Counted from the first letter of the stretch, positions 41,901 to 54,775 are shown. The stretch is DNA of 64,000 nt from Paramacrobiotus metropolitanus (GCF_019649055.1 NW_026570221.1:2914001-2978000); one strand, 5' to 3'. Numbers and translations are program-made. Notes: generated from the letters alone by a model not told the origin.

Positions 41901-43275
41901 CTATCGACGAAAACAAAACCCTAATTGTAGATGAAGAAGTTTCCAGAGGAGAAGATTGTTTAGACGATGCTACTTTTTGCATCCTACCCGCTGTTTTTTA
42001 AAGATTCGGTGGTCTTATTGTAGTTTTTCTCCTTCTCAGCTCTTTGGTCTTAAATTTATAACCCTAAAACTTACAATGACTTCATTATTACTGCGATGTC
42101 GAAACATTCCCTTGCCTTCATAAACTGAATTAATAATTTTGTTTCTACAAGACACGCGATTTTTTTCCCTAACCTACTACTTTAAATTTCTAATCGTTTC
42201 CATCCACGAAAACTATTCTTGCCTCAATCCGGCTCACAACCGTCATGTTTTAATTTACAGCTAGGCTGTGGGCCAAAAGTTGCGTTCCTGAAATTTTCAT
42301 ATTTTTGCCGCCCGGAAGCTGACGAGTTTCATGTTTTTACAACTCAGTCTACACACAAACGGTTTTAATTCTTCTTAAATAAGATAAGGGCTATCCCAGT
42401 TTGATTTCTTTCTTAGTATCACTGCAAAGGGAAGAATCATTGTGAACATAAATCAGTAAAATAAATCAGTTAAATCACGGTTGGAGAGGATAGAATGAGT
42501 TGTGGGTGACGATAAAAAAATACGGAAAAAACCTGGAACGCACTTTGTGATATGAATGAATCATCATGTAAACAGTGCACCCGCGTCGCGGCTTTGGTTG
42601 CGCTTTGCGCAGCGTCTCAAATACGAGCTAAGAATATTTTTATTGTTGTACACTGCAGATAAGTTTTCCTTTTTTAACAGCTTTCTTTCACTACTCGTAT
42701 TTTTGAAACTTAAATTAGAAACTGCTGCCCAAAAATTACCTCATGTACGGTAACCGTATAAAGAATAAAACCAAAGCAACCGACAAGGTTTAAGAATTAT
42801 TATGCGATATTACGCGTGGCAAACTGCCCAAAGCTGGCGCCGCGTCTCCGCGATCAACGGCAGTACCAATGCACTGTATTTCTTTGTGTATCAGCAAGAA
42901 CGGATACTCATAATGACCAGAATTCGATAATTGCTGACGATGTTAACAATACAATTGCCACTGGTTTCAGTGATCTTCATAACCTGGTAAATGCTGGCTA
43001 CGCCCGCGGCAGCGGACACGATATCATAGCTGGGACAGAGACTTAATTGTCTGGTAATGATTCCGACTCGTAATAATTCTTTAATGGCAATAGCCACCAA
43101 AATAACAATGATTGCAAGCGCCGGTACACTATTTCATAGTTTAAATTTTAACATTCAAAAAACTAACTAAAATTTACACCTTTAGTAATCAACTTAGCTG
43201 TTCCATTTTTACAGTAATTATTGTTTTACTAGCAGGTACCGCATTTCGCAAAATAAATGAGCGATGAATAACTGA
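41901..43275. other. Noncoding part of a duplicated unit
   Basis: Segments near 42550-42680 and 42805-42880 (for example ACGCGTGGCAAA) resemble 49775-49880 and 50045-50110. Open frames on both strands here are short and unsupported. Confidence 0.4.
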
Positions 43276-44715
43276 ATGCAAAAAAAAAATTATTTATGCA
43301 CAACTACTTCTCTAGAACTATTGTGTAGAACTTCTCTAGAACTATTGGAGGCTGTTAATGATTTCCTCGCACGACATCCGGGTATTCGTATTATGTCAAG
43401 TTCTAGTCTGACACTGCTCGGAGCTCCTGTTTTAGACGAAGCGATCGCTTCGATGTTTGCAGAGAAAGCGGCGGCTTTAACTGTTGTATCCGAGCGGATG
43501 CAGCTACTTCCTCGTCACCATGCCCTATACTTATTGAGACATTGCCTTGGTGCGCCTAAGATCATTTACATGTTAAGGTGCTGCAATGCCTGGAAGTATC
43601 CGCATCAACTGTACAAGATCAATGAAGTTTTACGTTCTTGCTTCCAATTGCTGTGCAATGTCCGAACCAATCACGATGATTACCCGAGCTGGCGGCAAGC
43701 AAGCTTACCGGTTAGCAGAGGTGGTATTGGTATACGTCGATCGGAAGAATTAGCGCTCCCGGCTTATCTGGCCACGATTCATTCCGTAACCGGCTTAGTA
43801 TCCTTGCTGCTTCCCGAACGATCGGCGGTGGATGTCACTGAAGCTCAGGAGATGTGGAAGGCGAAAGCTCGCCAAGCTGAATTGCCCGAACTTGGCTTTC
43901 GCAAAATGCAGAAAACTTTGGATCTACCTTTGTGTAACACGTCTCTGTCCAGTCTACTTGAGTTGTTTCACGACGACGAGATCAACAAAGCCCGCCTTCT
44001 TGCCCAGTCAACGCCGGAAGCCGGTGTCTGGCTCAACGCGCTGCCCTCCGCTCATATTGGCAACCTACTTGACGATGATACGCTCAAAATCTCTGTCGGA
44101 CTGAGACTTGGTGCTGTGATCTGTGATCCGCATGAATGTATGAAGTGCCACAAACCAGTTGATGGACAAGCGCATCACGGCCTATCGTGCCTTTTTTCGG
44201 CTGGCAGGCATCCGCGCCATGGTGCTCTCAACAGTATTGTATGCCGCGCCTTCGTCTCGGCTGGCATCCCAGCTAAACTTGAACCACGCGGCACCTCTCA
44301 CACGAGTGAACGACGTCCGGATGGTTGTACAACCTTCGCGTGGAAAAGGGGAATGTGCCTGGCGTGGGATGTCACATGCGTCGATACTGTCGCTGCTTCC
44401 CATGTCAAGTCCACTTCGACAAATGCGAGAGCGGCCGTTATTCTGGCGGAAGAAAAGAAGTCAAGAACGTACTTGTATTTGAACGGCAGATACATTTTCG
44501 CCCCGATAGCTTTCGAAACAATGGGGTCGTGGGGACCATCGGCTATCGCCCTTATCAAGGAGCTAGGAAAGCGCCTGCGGGACCACACAGGAGAAAAACG
44601 CTCGCATGAATTCCTCCGACAGCGACTTTCTCTGGAGATACAACGGGGCAATGCGGCGTCAGTCATGGGTACAATGGGGGAAGCGGAAAAGTTAAATGAA
44701 CTCTGGATGTTATAA
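43276..44715 (+). CDS. C-terminal part of a non-LTR retrotransposon (LINE) polyprotein
   Basis: The 479-codon frame begins inside a LINE open reading frame; fingers and palm are missing. It has the thumb-type region (LLRHCLGAPKIIYMLRC, SLPVSRGGIGIRR, ALPAYLA), then a Cys/His cluster (HECMKCHKP...HHGLSC) and a tail with RRPDG, WDVTC and AEEKKS spaced like a PD-(D/E)XK endonuclease core. AATAAA follows at 44783. It is a 5'-truncated but otherwise open copy, probably a recent insertion in the family A/B array. Its true start is unknown, since ATG 43276 precedes a short duplicated segment. Confidence 0.75.
   Translation: MQKKNYLCTTTSLELLCRTSLELLEAVNDFLARHPGIRIMSSSSLTLLGAPVLDEAIASMFAEKAAALTVVSERMQLLPRHHALYLLRHCLGAPKIIYMLRCCNAWKYPHQLYKINEVLRSCFQLLCNVRTNHDDYPSWRQASLPVSRGGIGIRRSEELALPAYLATIHSVTGLVSLLLPERSAVDVTEAQEMWKAKARQAELPELGFRKMQKTLDLPLCNTSLSSLLELFHDDEINKARLLAQSTPEAGVWLNALPSAHIGNLLDDDTLKISVGLRLGAVICDPHECMKCHKPVDGQAHHGLSCLFSAGRHPRHGALNSIVCRAFVSAGIPAKLEPRGTSHTSERRPDGCTTFAWKRGMCLAWDVTCVDTVAASHVKSTSTNARAAVILAEEKKSRTYLYLNGRYIFAPIAFETMGSWGPSAIALIKELGKRLRDHTGEKRSHEFLRQRLSLEIQRGNAASVMGTMGEAEKLNELWML
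43304..43347. repeat. Short tandem duplication at the LINE 5' boundary
   Basis: The words CTTCTCTAGAACTATTG occur twice, 24 bases apart, at the upstream edge of the LINE-like sequence. It may mark the truncation point. Confidence 0.6.
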
Positions 44716-44782
44716 AGTGCAGCTTTTTCGCTTGCTCCCAATGTTTGTTTTTACTGGCTCTTTTTGTGTTTCGGTTTTCATC

Positions 44783-44788
44783 AATAAA
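44783..44788 (+). terminator. Polyadenylation signal AATAAA
   Basis: Located 68 bases after the LINE frame stop. Confidence 0.5.
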
Positions 44789-45491
44789 GACTGACGTTAT
44801 TGTGTAAATAGTTTTATGAAGGCTTTGTGCGAATAGAATTATAATTTTACTGTTATCATTAAACATCATTGGCAAAGACTTCGGTTAACGATTATAGTTA
44901 CAAAGTCAAACAATGTCCCCGTTTGACAACCCATTGAAATATTGATGAAGTTCTTTCATTCTTCGTTAAGTCCGAAACAAATAAAAAAAATAAACGTATT
45001 CACAACAGAATATTTTCTGGAGTCGTAAACATTTAAAATTCTCGCCCTGTGTAGTGTGTACACTGGAAAATTTTCGCAAATTTTTACACAATAAGTTTTG
45101 CACTTATAAATTTTTTTTACTCTGGAGGTAGCTCTTTGTAATACATTCACCTCGATAATACGTACGGTATGGCTTTAAGTTTTAACCGTGGGTGTATTTA
45201 TTAACCAGGCTTCATTGTACCTGGAATTTCGCTCCTCGACAAAAATAAGGTTGGGAATGCACAGCATACGATTTTTTAGTAAGAGAAAAAGCCGGAAAAA
45301 AATATAAAGCCAAAATTATTTCGGAAAGAACAAGCTGTGTGAAAAATTTTAGCATGCAAGATTTGCGCAAAAAAAGCTAAATGGGAATATGAGTCGCTCA
45401 AATTTTTCGCAGGGCTAGAAAATGACTTGCGCGCCACATGAAGATCATCCCCACTCTCCAGACGATTAGCCCAATTAATTCTTAAAGTCCT
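44789..45491. other. No supported gene
   Basis: AT-rich spacer between the LINE remnant and the 3' end of the family B copy 2 gene. Confidence 0.3.
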
Positions 45492-46401
45492 TTAGAAGAA
45501 GAAGTCAGCAACAACGCCGCATGCAAGAATAGCCAGTAAAACGCGAGCGGCCAGCTTGAATCGTCCACGCAAATCCCCCTCGACCATGGCGATGGTCAGG
45601 GCGACCGAAGCCCACATAAAGCCGCCCACCAGCAGCACCAGAATGACGACGAACAGCACCACGAATAGAATAATATGGTTCTTGAAAAAGCGGTCGATGC
45701 TATGCAGAACAGTCCAGTGCCCGGACGCTTTCGGATGGGTGCGGGAGCGCGTACGAGGGGTGGTCGATTCGGTATGGAAGGGAGTACCAGGCACCGCCGA
45801 AGTGGACTGGACGAAGCCACTATCGGGCGGTCGGTGGGCAGTTGGCGGAATGACGGTGGGCGGTTTGAACGGAGGTGATGGGTGATCGGTCGTTGCTTGG
45901 GACAATTTTTCGCGCACGTTTTTTGTCCACAGCAGCAATCGTTTCCAAAAGCCAGCTGCAAAATGACATGCAAACCAACTCAATATTTCTATGATTAAAT
46001 ACAGTACAGTAATAATACAGTACAGCAAATTCGATAATAACGGTAATTACGACCGGCAGCTTACTATTGTAAAATGTACTGTATCTTAGCGAAGCGGCTA
46101 CGAACTGTTATTATAACACATACATTTCTTGAGGTGGTATAATTTTGATATTGCACTCTAGTAAATCAAGGATCAACTGGAACTTGAACGATTTGTTGAG
46201 TCTATTTGCTTACATAAGTCTCTTGACGTGCTCGCTCTTGGTCAGAATTTCCTCAGCGGTCGGTGCGGAGCAATTCAGCTGCGGACACACACAAGGAGCC
46301 GTTGACGTATGCGACACGGTCACGTTCTGGCCGTAGCACATCGACAGCCCGAACAACGACAATGTCAGCAAGGAAACCAGCTTCACGTACCAAGAATCCA
46401 T
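45492..46401 (-). CDS. Family B secreted/two-TM protein, copy 2, possible frameshift
   Basis: Exon 1 is 46401-46214 (signal peptide VSLLTLSLFGLSMCYG, ectodomain with CPQLNCS), exon 2 is 45955-45492; the phase-2 donor AT|GTAAGC and TTGCAG acceptor match copy 1. The combined length is not a multiple of three; compared with copy 1, two bases are missing near 45910-45920. Beyond that point the frame gives the same Pro/Thr linker, LHSIDRFFKN and two hydrophobic helices ending VADFFF. It may be a young pseudogene or use another start. Confidence 0.6.
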
Positions 46402-48286
46402 GGTGCACCTTTCTCAAAGAGGAAGTAAAAATTTGTCAGAGTTTGTCATTCTGCGTAACTTACGTAAATATACTTATCGCGCTATTTAGCTCTTACCTTT
46501 ACCAATAATTCGTAATTTTTCCAGACAGCCGAAACAATCAAAAGTGCAGATATTTCACTGTCGAAAATGGGAAATTTGAAAATAACAGCTCATGAAGACA
46601 ATAATCATTTTAGATTAGAGCGCTTGTGGTAGGTTGCAGGGCTGCACAGTCTGCTCCCTTCCGCGTTTACACTTTGACTGTTTAGTGAGTGAACAAGTTT
46701 TCACGCTCAGGTGGAGAGTCGACCGGAAAGCAGCATCGGTATTATGACAGTATCTGTAATCAATCGATAATGGCCCGCTGTAAGTTAATTAACCAAAGCG
46801 TATCGTTTGTGTGAGGATCGTTTCCATAGGAAAACTGCTCGGGATGAATACAGTGAATGTCATATACATTTGCATTTGCTACATTTGCATAGCCGCGTAC
46901 CGCGCACAACTCAAGCAGCCACCTCCACCTGTCCATCGGACAGCTGATATTTACACTTGCACCATAGAATTTGCAACTTGTTAACATAGCATAGAATTTG
47001 GATCAACGCCTTGTTTCCTGTTTCCTTGCAAAAATCGTACGCTACGCCTACGACAAACTAAAACGGCTCCGTTTTCTCTTAGATCGCACAAAAACATGTT
47101 TGGTATTAAAATTCTTGCCTTTTTCTCATTCTTTTGAAATATCGGTTGTTGGTTTCTGTTTATGTCGTCCACTGTATACCGTGCTCAGGGTCGTGGTTTA
47201 TACCAAAAGGTCACCTTGTAGCGCCTTCAACAGCAAAGGTAACTACGAGAATTCAGGTCAGTTCTTTAACCGTTCGCATGTTTTTGCGAAGCCCTTCTCC
47301 AGGTTAAATTTTATTTTGATCGGCTACTACATCCAATTCGCACAGGAATTAATGCTCTTGCCATCTGTAATACCGAAGCGGCATCAAATTATCAATACAA
47401 AAAAGTATCTTTTAAGACAAAATTTCAAATCAAGTTTAAGGACAAGCAACAATACTGAGCGGCGAATAAAAGCGCGGCAGCTGCTAGAGCATTACAACTC
47501 GAAGTGGGAATATGTAGTAGCAACTATTTCCATTCCACGATTCCTTCTCCAGAATATCACGTACATGCGATCACACAATTATATTTAAATACCATCTGAA
47601 TCAGTATGCCAGTCTGGAATAGTACAATATCGATTGGGAAAAATTATACCTGACTCACTTGAGTTGTAACGCAGTACCACATATGTACAATGCGAGCAAG
47701 AAAGGAAGCTACGGGTTTAGGGTGTGCGTTCTAGCGAAGACAGTGAAAACCGGTTTGTACAGCTCGTACGCGCACAGACAGCCACACTCATACGTGTGTA
47801 AGTGAATGCGAGCGGATTAACCCACTCGCACACACATGTGCCGCTCGATCGATACAGCAAGGCAGCATTCAGCTTGCGCTTTTTGGCAGCACTGGAATCC
47901 GCTGTCTTCGGTCTGTTTATAGTCACAACAGAGAGGCTGCATTGATCAACCAGCCTCAGCGGGCAAAAAAGGCTGTTCGCTGGCTTTTTAACATAGACCG
48001 TAGCGTCCTCATTTAGTCAGATTGTACGTGTGATAATTGCCAGCAGCAGATTATTGTGCGGAATGCGGCGAGCTGCAATACCAGTTCCGATAATTGTATC
48101 ATTCCCTTGCTCCGCCAGAACTACTCCAGGACGCCGTGTTGATTTTATCGCTGTGTTGCTGCAGCAATCGTTTTTGCAGAGCTCGATGATGCTCGTATTT
48201 TTCCGCTCCTCCTGAATGCTAATAATAGACTTAACTCATGCTGTACAATTTACCGGTATTTTCTAGTCTGTTTACTATTTGCAAAG
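46402..48286. other. Upstream/intergenic region, no firm gene
   Basis: 46605-46800 is the conserved upstream region shared with 31271-31490. The open frame 46998-47588 (196 codons) has no motif, and part of it lies in sequence repeated in other units (47470-47660), so I do not call it. Confidence 0.35.
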
Positions 48287-49202
48287 ATGTTTCTCGTGAA
48301 TGGGAATGTTGTCATTCTGTTAACGCTTGGGACGATGATAGCCGTCTCGGCAACCACATCAGCATCCAGGGAGCCACTACCTACAATGTCATGCGGCCAG
48401 CTCGATCTATCCGCGTCCACGGCTGAGAAAATTCATTCAGGTTCTGGCGGATTGGGTTGCTGCTATCAGGTAATACTGTACCAGTAAAACTGTAAAGCAT
48501 TTCACTTTGTTCGTGCTGAAATGGCATTGCTTTTCTTTACTGCAAAAAGAGGTCCTTTAACTCCAAATCCTGTTCCAAGTTGCAGCAAATATTTTTCAAG
48601 TACAGATTGTATACAATGTTTTATAAATCGGTGGCATTCATTCGTAAAATGTTTTACGACATGTGACCCATAAGTTAGTTACGGTATTATTATGCATGTA
48701 CGGTATGATAATATATTTTTAAGAAAATACGTGGAGCCTAAATTTTCCATGATCTTTCTAGAAGCACCTAGAAGAAAAATGAGTGCCGCTTTTTTGATTG
48801 CTCGATAAATAAAAATACAGACCATACAATTTGTTGGGCCACGGTTTTATAATAGCAAGAACCTCCGTTTGCTGGCTAACGTGATCCATCTAGATCAACG
48901 TTCAGCATGCACCACAGGAGGCACCATGAATACTTCCTCGGCGCCGTGTACCGTCCATGATTCAGTTTCCATCCGTCCACCACTGAGAACTCCACAAACC
49001 GGATCAATCCCAGTCGGAAGATGATGACAGTGAACTCTCTGTGATAATAAAACGCTTTGTTCAGAGCATCGGACGTTGGGCCAATCGTCATACGGCTTGG
49101 GCTTCTATCACAATGTTGTCTGTTAGCTTTTTGTTTACATTTGGAGTTATATACATTTTATTTGTCTCATTGCGCCTCGTTATTGGGTGTACCCGGTAGT
49201 TT
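48287..49202 (+). pseudogene. Family A secreted/TM gene, copy 2, frameshift in exon 2
   Basis: Exon 1 (48287-48469, 61 codons) is open: signal peptide (VVILLTLGTMIAVSA), ectodomain with two or three Cys (SCGQLDLS, GCCYQ), then donor CAG|GTAATA. Exon 2 (from ATG 48926) has an extra A near 48995 relative to copy 1, shifting the frame before an acidic stretch; after it the other frame reads IIKRFVQSIGRW and a hydrophobic helix to TAG near 49200. Copies 1 and 2 are thus damaged in different exons. Confidence 0.5.
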
Positions 49203-52141
49203 GCTGTTCGTGGGTTGTTGATAACGATTTGAGCAGAAAACTCATTTGTCCGGGACTGAGGGCCACTGTGGGCATCCTAACTGCTGTCCATCCACAATTC
49301 AGTAGTCTCATAACTGATTGTCACTTCTGTGCTTCTCAACTTTTTGTCTCTAATTTATTATGCTAAAAGCTTACCATGACCTTGTTTTTAAATTGATGTT
49401 GAAACGTTCGCAAACGTCCACAAATTAAATTAAAAACTGATTTCAACGTGGCATGCTTTTTTTTTTGGTTTTCCGCTTTTCTGCAACCTGGAATTTTTGC
49501 AACTCTTCGTCGATAAAAACCTTGTCGTTGGCCGATTCCGGCGCACGCAAGTCATATCCTATCTTACAGCCAAGGAGTGGGGACAACAAATTTTGGATTC
49601 CGTAATTTTCGGTATTTTTGCCAATTCGGAAACTGACAGATTTCTTGCTAAATAAACCGCATTGGTTTGAATATGGGTGAACATGGCAGAACGAGCTTGC
49701 TGGGAAATATAAAAATGGGGAAGAAAACTTGAGGAACGCCCTCCTAATATAATCGTTTATAAGTTTTGTCACCAGAGTGCCCACGGTTATGTTACGCACT
49801 GCGCAGCGACTCAGTGCGAGCTAATAATATTTCTGTTTTCGTACAGTACATTAGAGATAATTTTTCAAATATTGTACATCAGAGATAATTTTTTCAATAG
49901 CTTTCTTTGACGATTCATAAAACTATAACTGGACACTACTGCTTAAAAACTAACACGGAATAAAATGTTTATAAAATAATAAAATTATTATAAGGAATGA
50001 AATCAGAGCAGCCTGTATATGGCCTTTGACCTTATCATGCAATGTTACGCGTGGCAAAGTGCAAAAAACTGCCGCCGCAATTGCCACGGATAACGGCAAT
50101 ACTAAAACGGTGTATTCGGTTTTACAACAAGGACGTACAACTTTTTACAACAAGGACGTACAACTGTACAAGTTTCCTCAGTTTGCGAAACCCATGCGCA
50201 GTGTGCATTAAAATTATTTCCATGCACAAAAATATGCATAGTAGTTTAATAAAGGAGAGCGGACTTCATAAATGTGTTACATTCATGTAACCACAAAATC
50301 GCACGCAACCAGGTACATATCTGTTGTGAAGCAGCCATTTCCGGCTGGCCATCGAAAAAAATATAAATCCTGTCGACTTGTAAAATCGACTTATAAAATT
50401 AAATCCTGTACGCCGTATGCTGCCGTTGGTGTTTCAGCAGTAATAATTTTAATCTAGAAATTTTTTGATTTTTCTTTTTCTCCGTTTCAAGAACTCTTTG
50501 TTAGAATGGCTTAACATGACAAGCGGAAAATATGCTTATATAGATTAAATGCAAGCGGTATGTACACGGTATGCAGAAGAAAAAGATGCTAAGAAATTAT
50601 GGGAAGTGTTGGTCTTTGCAGTAAATTGTCGGTCCCGTACCGAATGAAGAATTTTTCTGAAGTCCGCTGTATCCATGAGACACAGAAACAAAAGCTCGAA
50701 AATGAAAAATGAATAGTTATGAAATTTCGGTACACTGATTTATGAAACGAACGAAATTCAGCTAGAAACAGACTTAATCAGAATTACAGATATAAACACG
50801 ACACCACGGACTTACAGAACACGACTGTTTTTTTTTTAAATACTCTTCCCTCGATTTTACCAGAGCACTTGATGCATTTCCCTTTTTCGATAAAATACTG
50901 GTCATTCACAGCAGGCCTCACAATTACTACTGCACAATACAAGCTGGGAGCATATTATTATTGTGCAATAATACAATAATATTATTATTGTTCTGGTACT
51001 AAGTTGCTTACGAAGATAAGTACACGTGACAGCAAGATCTATTTATATCATTTACCTTTAGAATATATTCCACCATATGCTGTGCAATTGTCGCAAACAT
51101 GCTAAGCCTCGACTGTTCGGTATATTTTTATAAATATAAATCTCACTGGATTACGACGATTCTGATGGTAGCATTACTGTGCACGCGCATTGCGGTACAC
51201 TAATCAATCGATAGTGTTCCATTATATTAATTTAATCTTTCAATCTCAGCGCGCCATTTCCAGCATCGTCTTTACAGAAACGTCTTCTGCAAATGCGAAA
51301 GAGCCGTTGGCAAGAAAACAGCTGGATTACTTGCGTCCCGTGCAGTAGAAGGTCATCTTGAAGAATGTACATCCATCCTGACAAAAAGCAATCAAAGTGT
51401 ACTGCGCACAAAACGAATGATGAATTTGACGGAAATCTCGGTACGATACGCACCCGATGGGCGCCATGGCACCATGAGAATTGTGGTCAACATTCTGATT
51501 AATTATTTACACCAAAAGTCTCCTCGATGTTTACTTAACCGGCAGCGACTTTTAAGACGAAATCGCAGTATTGCGGTAGTTAATAGACCGACATCAATTA
51601 CCATGGAACGCGTTTATTTTGAAAAACAAAATGAAAGATGCTGTCACGCGACCAAAGCTGGTTTCGATCGGATAATTAGTGTTGTGACGAAGAGGTGCTG
51701 CTAAAGCAACAGTCCCCGAACTGCTTTTTCAACGATACGAGGAAGCTTTTAGCTGTGCATGAGTTATGGTAATAATGTTTTGCGGCTATGTTTCTTTCAG
51801 AGCTGAGAGAATACGGAACGTAAATTCATTCGATTAGGCATTGCAGTTGTCCCGTTCGTAACAAAAGAAATAAAACTGCAATTAATTATACCGGGAAACA
51901 GCATGCACAGTTCAAGACAGATCTGCAGTTATGACATGGCAATGGCAAGCGGATAAAAAAATCACAATACGGTAAACCGATTAGATAACTGTAGAAAGAT
52001 GGAGGTCGTACTCGCACCCATGCAATAGCGCCTCAATTATAAATCTATAAATGTCGGTAACGCAGGCCAGGCGATGACAGGTACTGAAAGGTACAACTGG
52101 TATGCTTCCAAATAGCAACAAATTCGGAATACTAGGCCGCT
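49203..52141. other. Noncoding part of a duplicated unit
   Basis: No gene I can support in this 2.9 kb. It holds sequence related to 42000-42900 (first half) and an AT-rich palindromic stretch at 50945-50995. Short frames at 50026-50457 and 51232-51704 lack motifs. Confidence 0.35.
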
Positions 52142-53605
52142 TTAGCGGTTTTCAACGTATATTTCAGCCAGCGTTAAGACAATGTAGGTAAACTGCATGA
52201 GGACATTAAATGCCAGCGTCATAAGTGCTATGATAGTCAAACATTTTAGCAGCAGCTTGATTTTCTCGAAGCCTACGCATTCGTCCATGGCGTTCAGCAA
52301 ATCCTCACACGCTGTCAGGAGGCAGAAGGACAGACAGGCTAGACCCACGATCATCAGAATTGTCATAGGAAGTGGGTACACTTCATACATCAGCTGCAGG
52401 ACGGGGATGACTCGTCTGTACCATGGCTCCATCCACCATCGCGGGCCGCGGTGGATCGGTGTTGGGTTGTTGCCGTTGACGGTGGGGAGGCTTTGTGGAG
52501 TACTGTTAAGGGACGCTGCGTCTTCGAGGAGTTGAATCAAACGATCCCAATCGCGGGCAAATTGACGGGCACGCAGACTGCAGAAACACTGTGCTTAGCA
52601 AAAACCATACCCATGGGATCATTTTCAATTTTATGACACTTAAGCGTGCCGTTAAATAGTACTAAATCCGTGCACATGCGCGGAAACGTTTGTCTTCGCG
52701 TATTTTCGAGAAATTTCTCGAGTAATGTTTTCTGTCATTACTTCGGTGTTTCTCATATTCCGGTCACTTTAACTGTACAGTTTCGCATTCCGGTCACCAG
52801 GTAGGAAAACGTCCTAACAAAACAAAATTCACAGAAATGGTAAATTTTTAGAAATACAACCTCTCCTTAATTTTGAAGCGTAAACATCAATAAATTTACT
52901 AACCAAACAAAACAGATAACAGAAACTCTAAACCGGGTGAGACTCTAAAGACCGGTGACCGGAATATGACAAAAAGCGAAGTATTAACCGAATCACCTAC
53001 AATAATAAAAATTTTTATTAAAACCGTTTCTACAGGCATTACCCGGTTAGGAATTTCGTACTGAAAAAATATTTCCAAAAAGTTTAAATGCAGACAGATA
53101 TGCCGTCAGTTCTCTTTACAGAACCAGTTTTCTTGCACTTAAACTGTTACTGCACTTAAATATCAAGGTCGTTTCCCCATCGAACCAAGTTCCCAGTTTT
53201 TTTTTTCAAACTTCGAAATAAGTTTTGCAAGTCTTGAAACGCATTCTAAGATACATTGGGCTTTATGACGTCGAAGGAAGAAAGGTAAGACTGTTCGATG
53301 GGATTCTAATAATATGTCAATGGCAATGCAAACCATTTTATGAACTGCTGTCATTAAATTAGTATGATTACAATCAAGTTATCCATTAGTTTTACAACAG
53401 GGAAGAGATACCTTCGCAACTGTTCGCACACTGCCGACTTCTCCATTTTCAATACGGCTAGGATGGAGTCATTTAAGTTTCCGCACACGTCAACAGGATC
53501 CAGAAATTGCACACCGCTAATGTTATACCAGGTAACTTCGCCATGTACCGCTGCGATAAGAGCCAAAGCCGATAGAATCACAAGATATGCATGATGCGCT
53601 TTCAT
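52142..53605 (-). CDS. Family C WWMEPW two-TM protein, copy 1
   Basis: Exon 1 is 53605-53412 and exon 2 is 52577-52142; the 834-bp intron is phase 2 (AAG|GTATCT, CTGCAG), total 209 residues. Exon 1 has a signal peptide (LVILSALALIAAVHG) and an ectodomain with FLDPVDVCGNLNDS and a second Cys. Exon 2 begins with an Arg-rich amphipathic segment, a Pro/Asn linker, then RWWMEPWYR, helix 1, a polar loop (AMDECVGFEKIKLLL), helix 2 and TLAEIYVENR. Architecture suggests a membrane protein with a small extracellular domain; no known family is recognised. Confidence 0.75.
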
Positions 53606-54085
53606 TTCCGAAGAATACCGGTTCTATGAAGAACGCGGATGAAGTGGACTGACAATGCAGAGAAGCAATGCGGGATGGATTGTGGAATGTGGTTACCCAA
53701 AAGAATAGAACTACCGGTATATGTTTTGCTGTTACGACCGTTGCTTTCTGTTGCTCTGAATGTCGATCAATATGTCAGCTTTCTCAATGTTCTCATCTGA
53801 GGTATTTACATACCTATTCAATGCGAAAATCCAACCCTTGGAATTTACATCGATGCTTACATGACAACACATATCGCCAAAATCAGTATGGCTGAATGTT
53901 CAGGTATTGCATCGTCGATCGATAAATTCTAAGCAAAGAGCCTTGGCCTTTTCTTGAAGAAAGATACAGCGCAGTATATTTGGCTGCAGTTCGAATACGT
54001 TCTCCGATAATCAACTACACAACTACAGTACTGAACAGTGACTACAGCTGCGCTTACGTAAACCATTAATTTTTAAAGCATGAGC
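53606..54085. other. Promoter side of family C copy 1
   Basis: Sequence at 53630-53940 resembles 63220-63570 upstream of copy 4, so the 5' flank was duplicated with the gene. Confidence 0.5.
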
Positions 54086-54226
54086 CTGTGGTGAGCGGGG
54101 GTGGAAAAGAGAGCTTAATGCCCACAGGTATTTTGTACCATTTAATCCTGCTGCGCTTTGGTCATGCGGTGTCGCAAACAGCGAGTGCGATTGCCTAGTA
54201 AACTGAGGTTTTGCTGTACCCGGTAA
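54086..54226 (-). promoter_or_regulatory. Conserved upstream box of family C, copy a
   Basis: About 140 bp containing GTGGTGAGCGGGGGTGGAA, then TTTAATCCTGCTGCGCTTTGGTCA and GTACCCGGTA, shared with 60560-60690 and 63686-63826. It lies ~480 bp upstream of the copy 1 start codon. It could be a promoter or enhancer, or a small noncoding RNA gene. Confidence 0.5.
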
Positions 54227-54775
54227 ATTGATCTCCACATGTTTGCGAGGCAATTTTCCGCACTGTTTCTGTGCTCCTTCCAGAGATTCTTTAACAGCAA
54301 AATGTGAAGAACCTAGCGCATTTAGATCCTGCAAATGGTGAAGAGATGTTAAGCCACGTAATTAATTATCGTTGTGTACTGCAACGGTCTCCGGTGCAAC
54401 TCGGTAATAAACACGCTAATCGTTTGAGAAGTGGCCGGAACTGCTTGAAGTTTGTGCGGAAAGACCATGCTCATTGGCTTTGTCACGTTGGTTGCTTCGT
54501 TACAACCATCAGGGAGTCATGATGATGTCGAAGAGAAAAACGCCAGATCTCATATTATTATTTAGTAAACGTTAGATCGTCCCCTACGAAAGAAAGAAGC
54601 AGCGGAAGTCGAGATTACAATAAAAATCTAAACAATATTTCTGAGGAGTCGCTTATAACCGACGCTCGTGACAAGCTGGTTAGAAAAACATTCACAAGAT
54701 AGAAAACCAATGTTTCCGCTTCAGTATTATTCAAATACCAGCAATCAATCAAATGTACCATCAAACCATTTTACA
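54227..54775. other. No supported gene
   Basis: Spacer between the conserved box and the 3' end of family C copy 2. Confidence 0.3.

Noticed and set aside
45596-45973. 125-codon minus-strand frame over family B copy 2
   Set aside because: It continues in frame from exon 1, but after the first ~20 residues it becomes a Ser/Pro/Cys-rich shadow of the membrane-protein frame; the two-base difference from copy 1 explains it.
46998-47588. 196-codon open frame
   Set aside because: No motif, signal peptide or splice support, and its 3' part lies in noncoding sequence repeated in other units.
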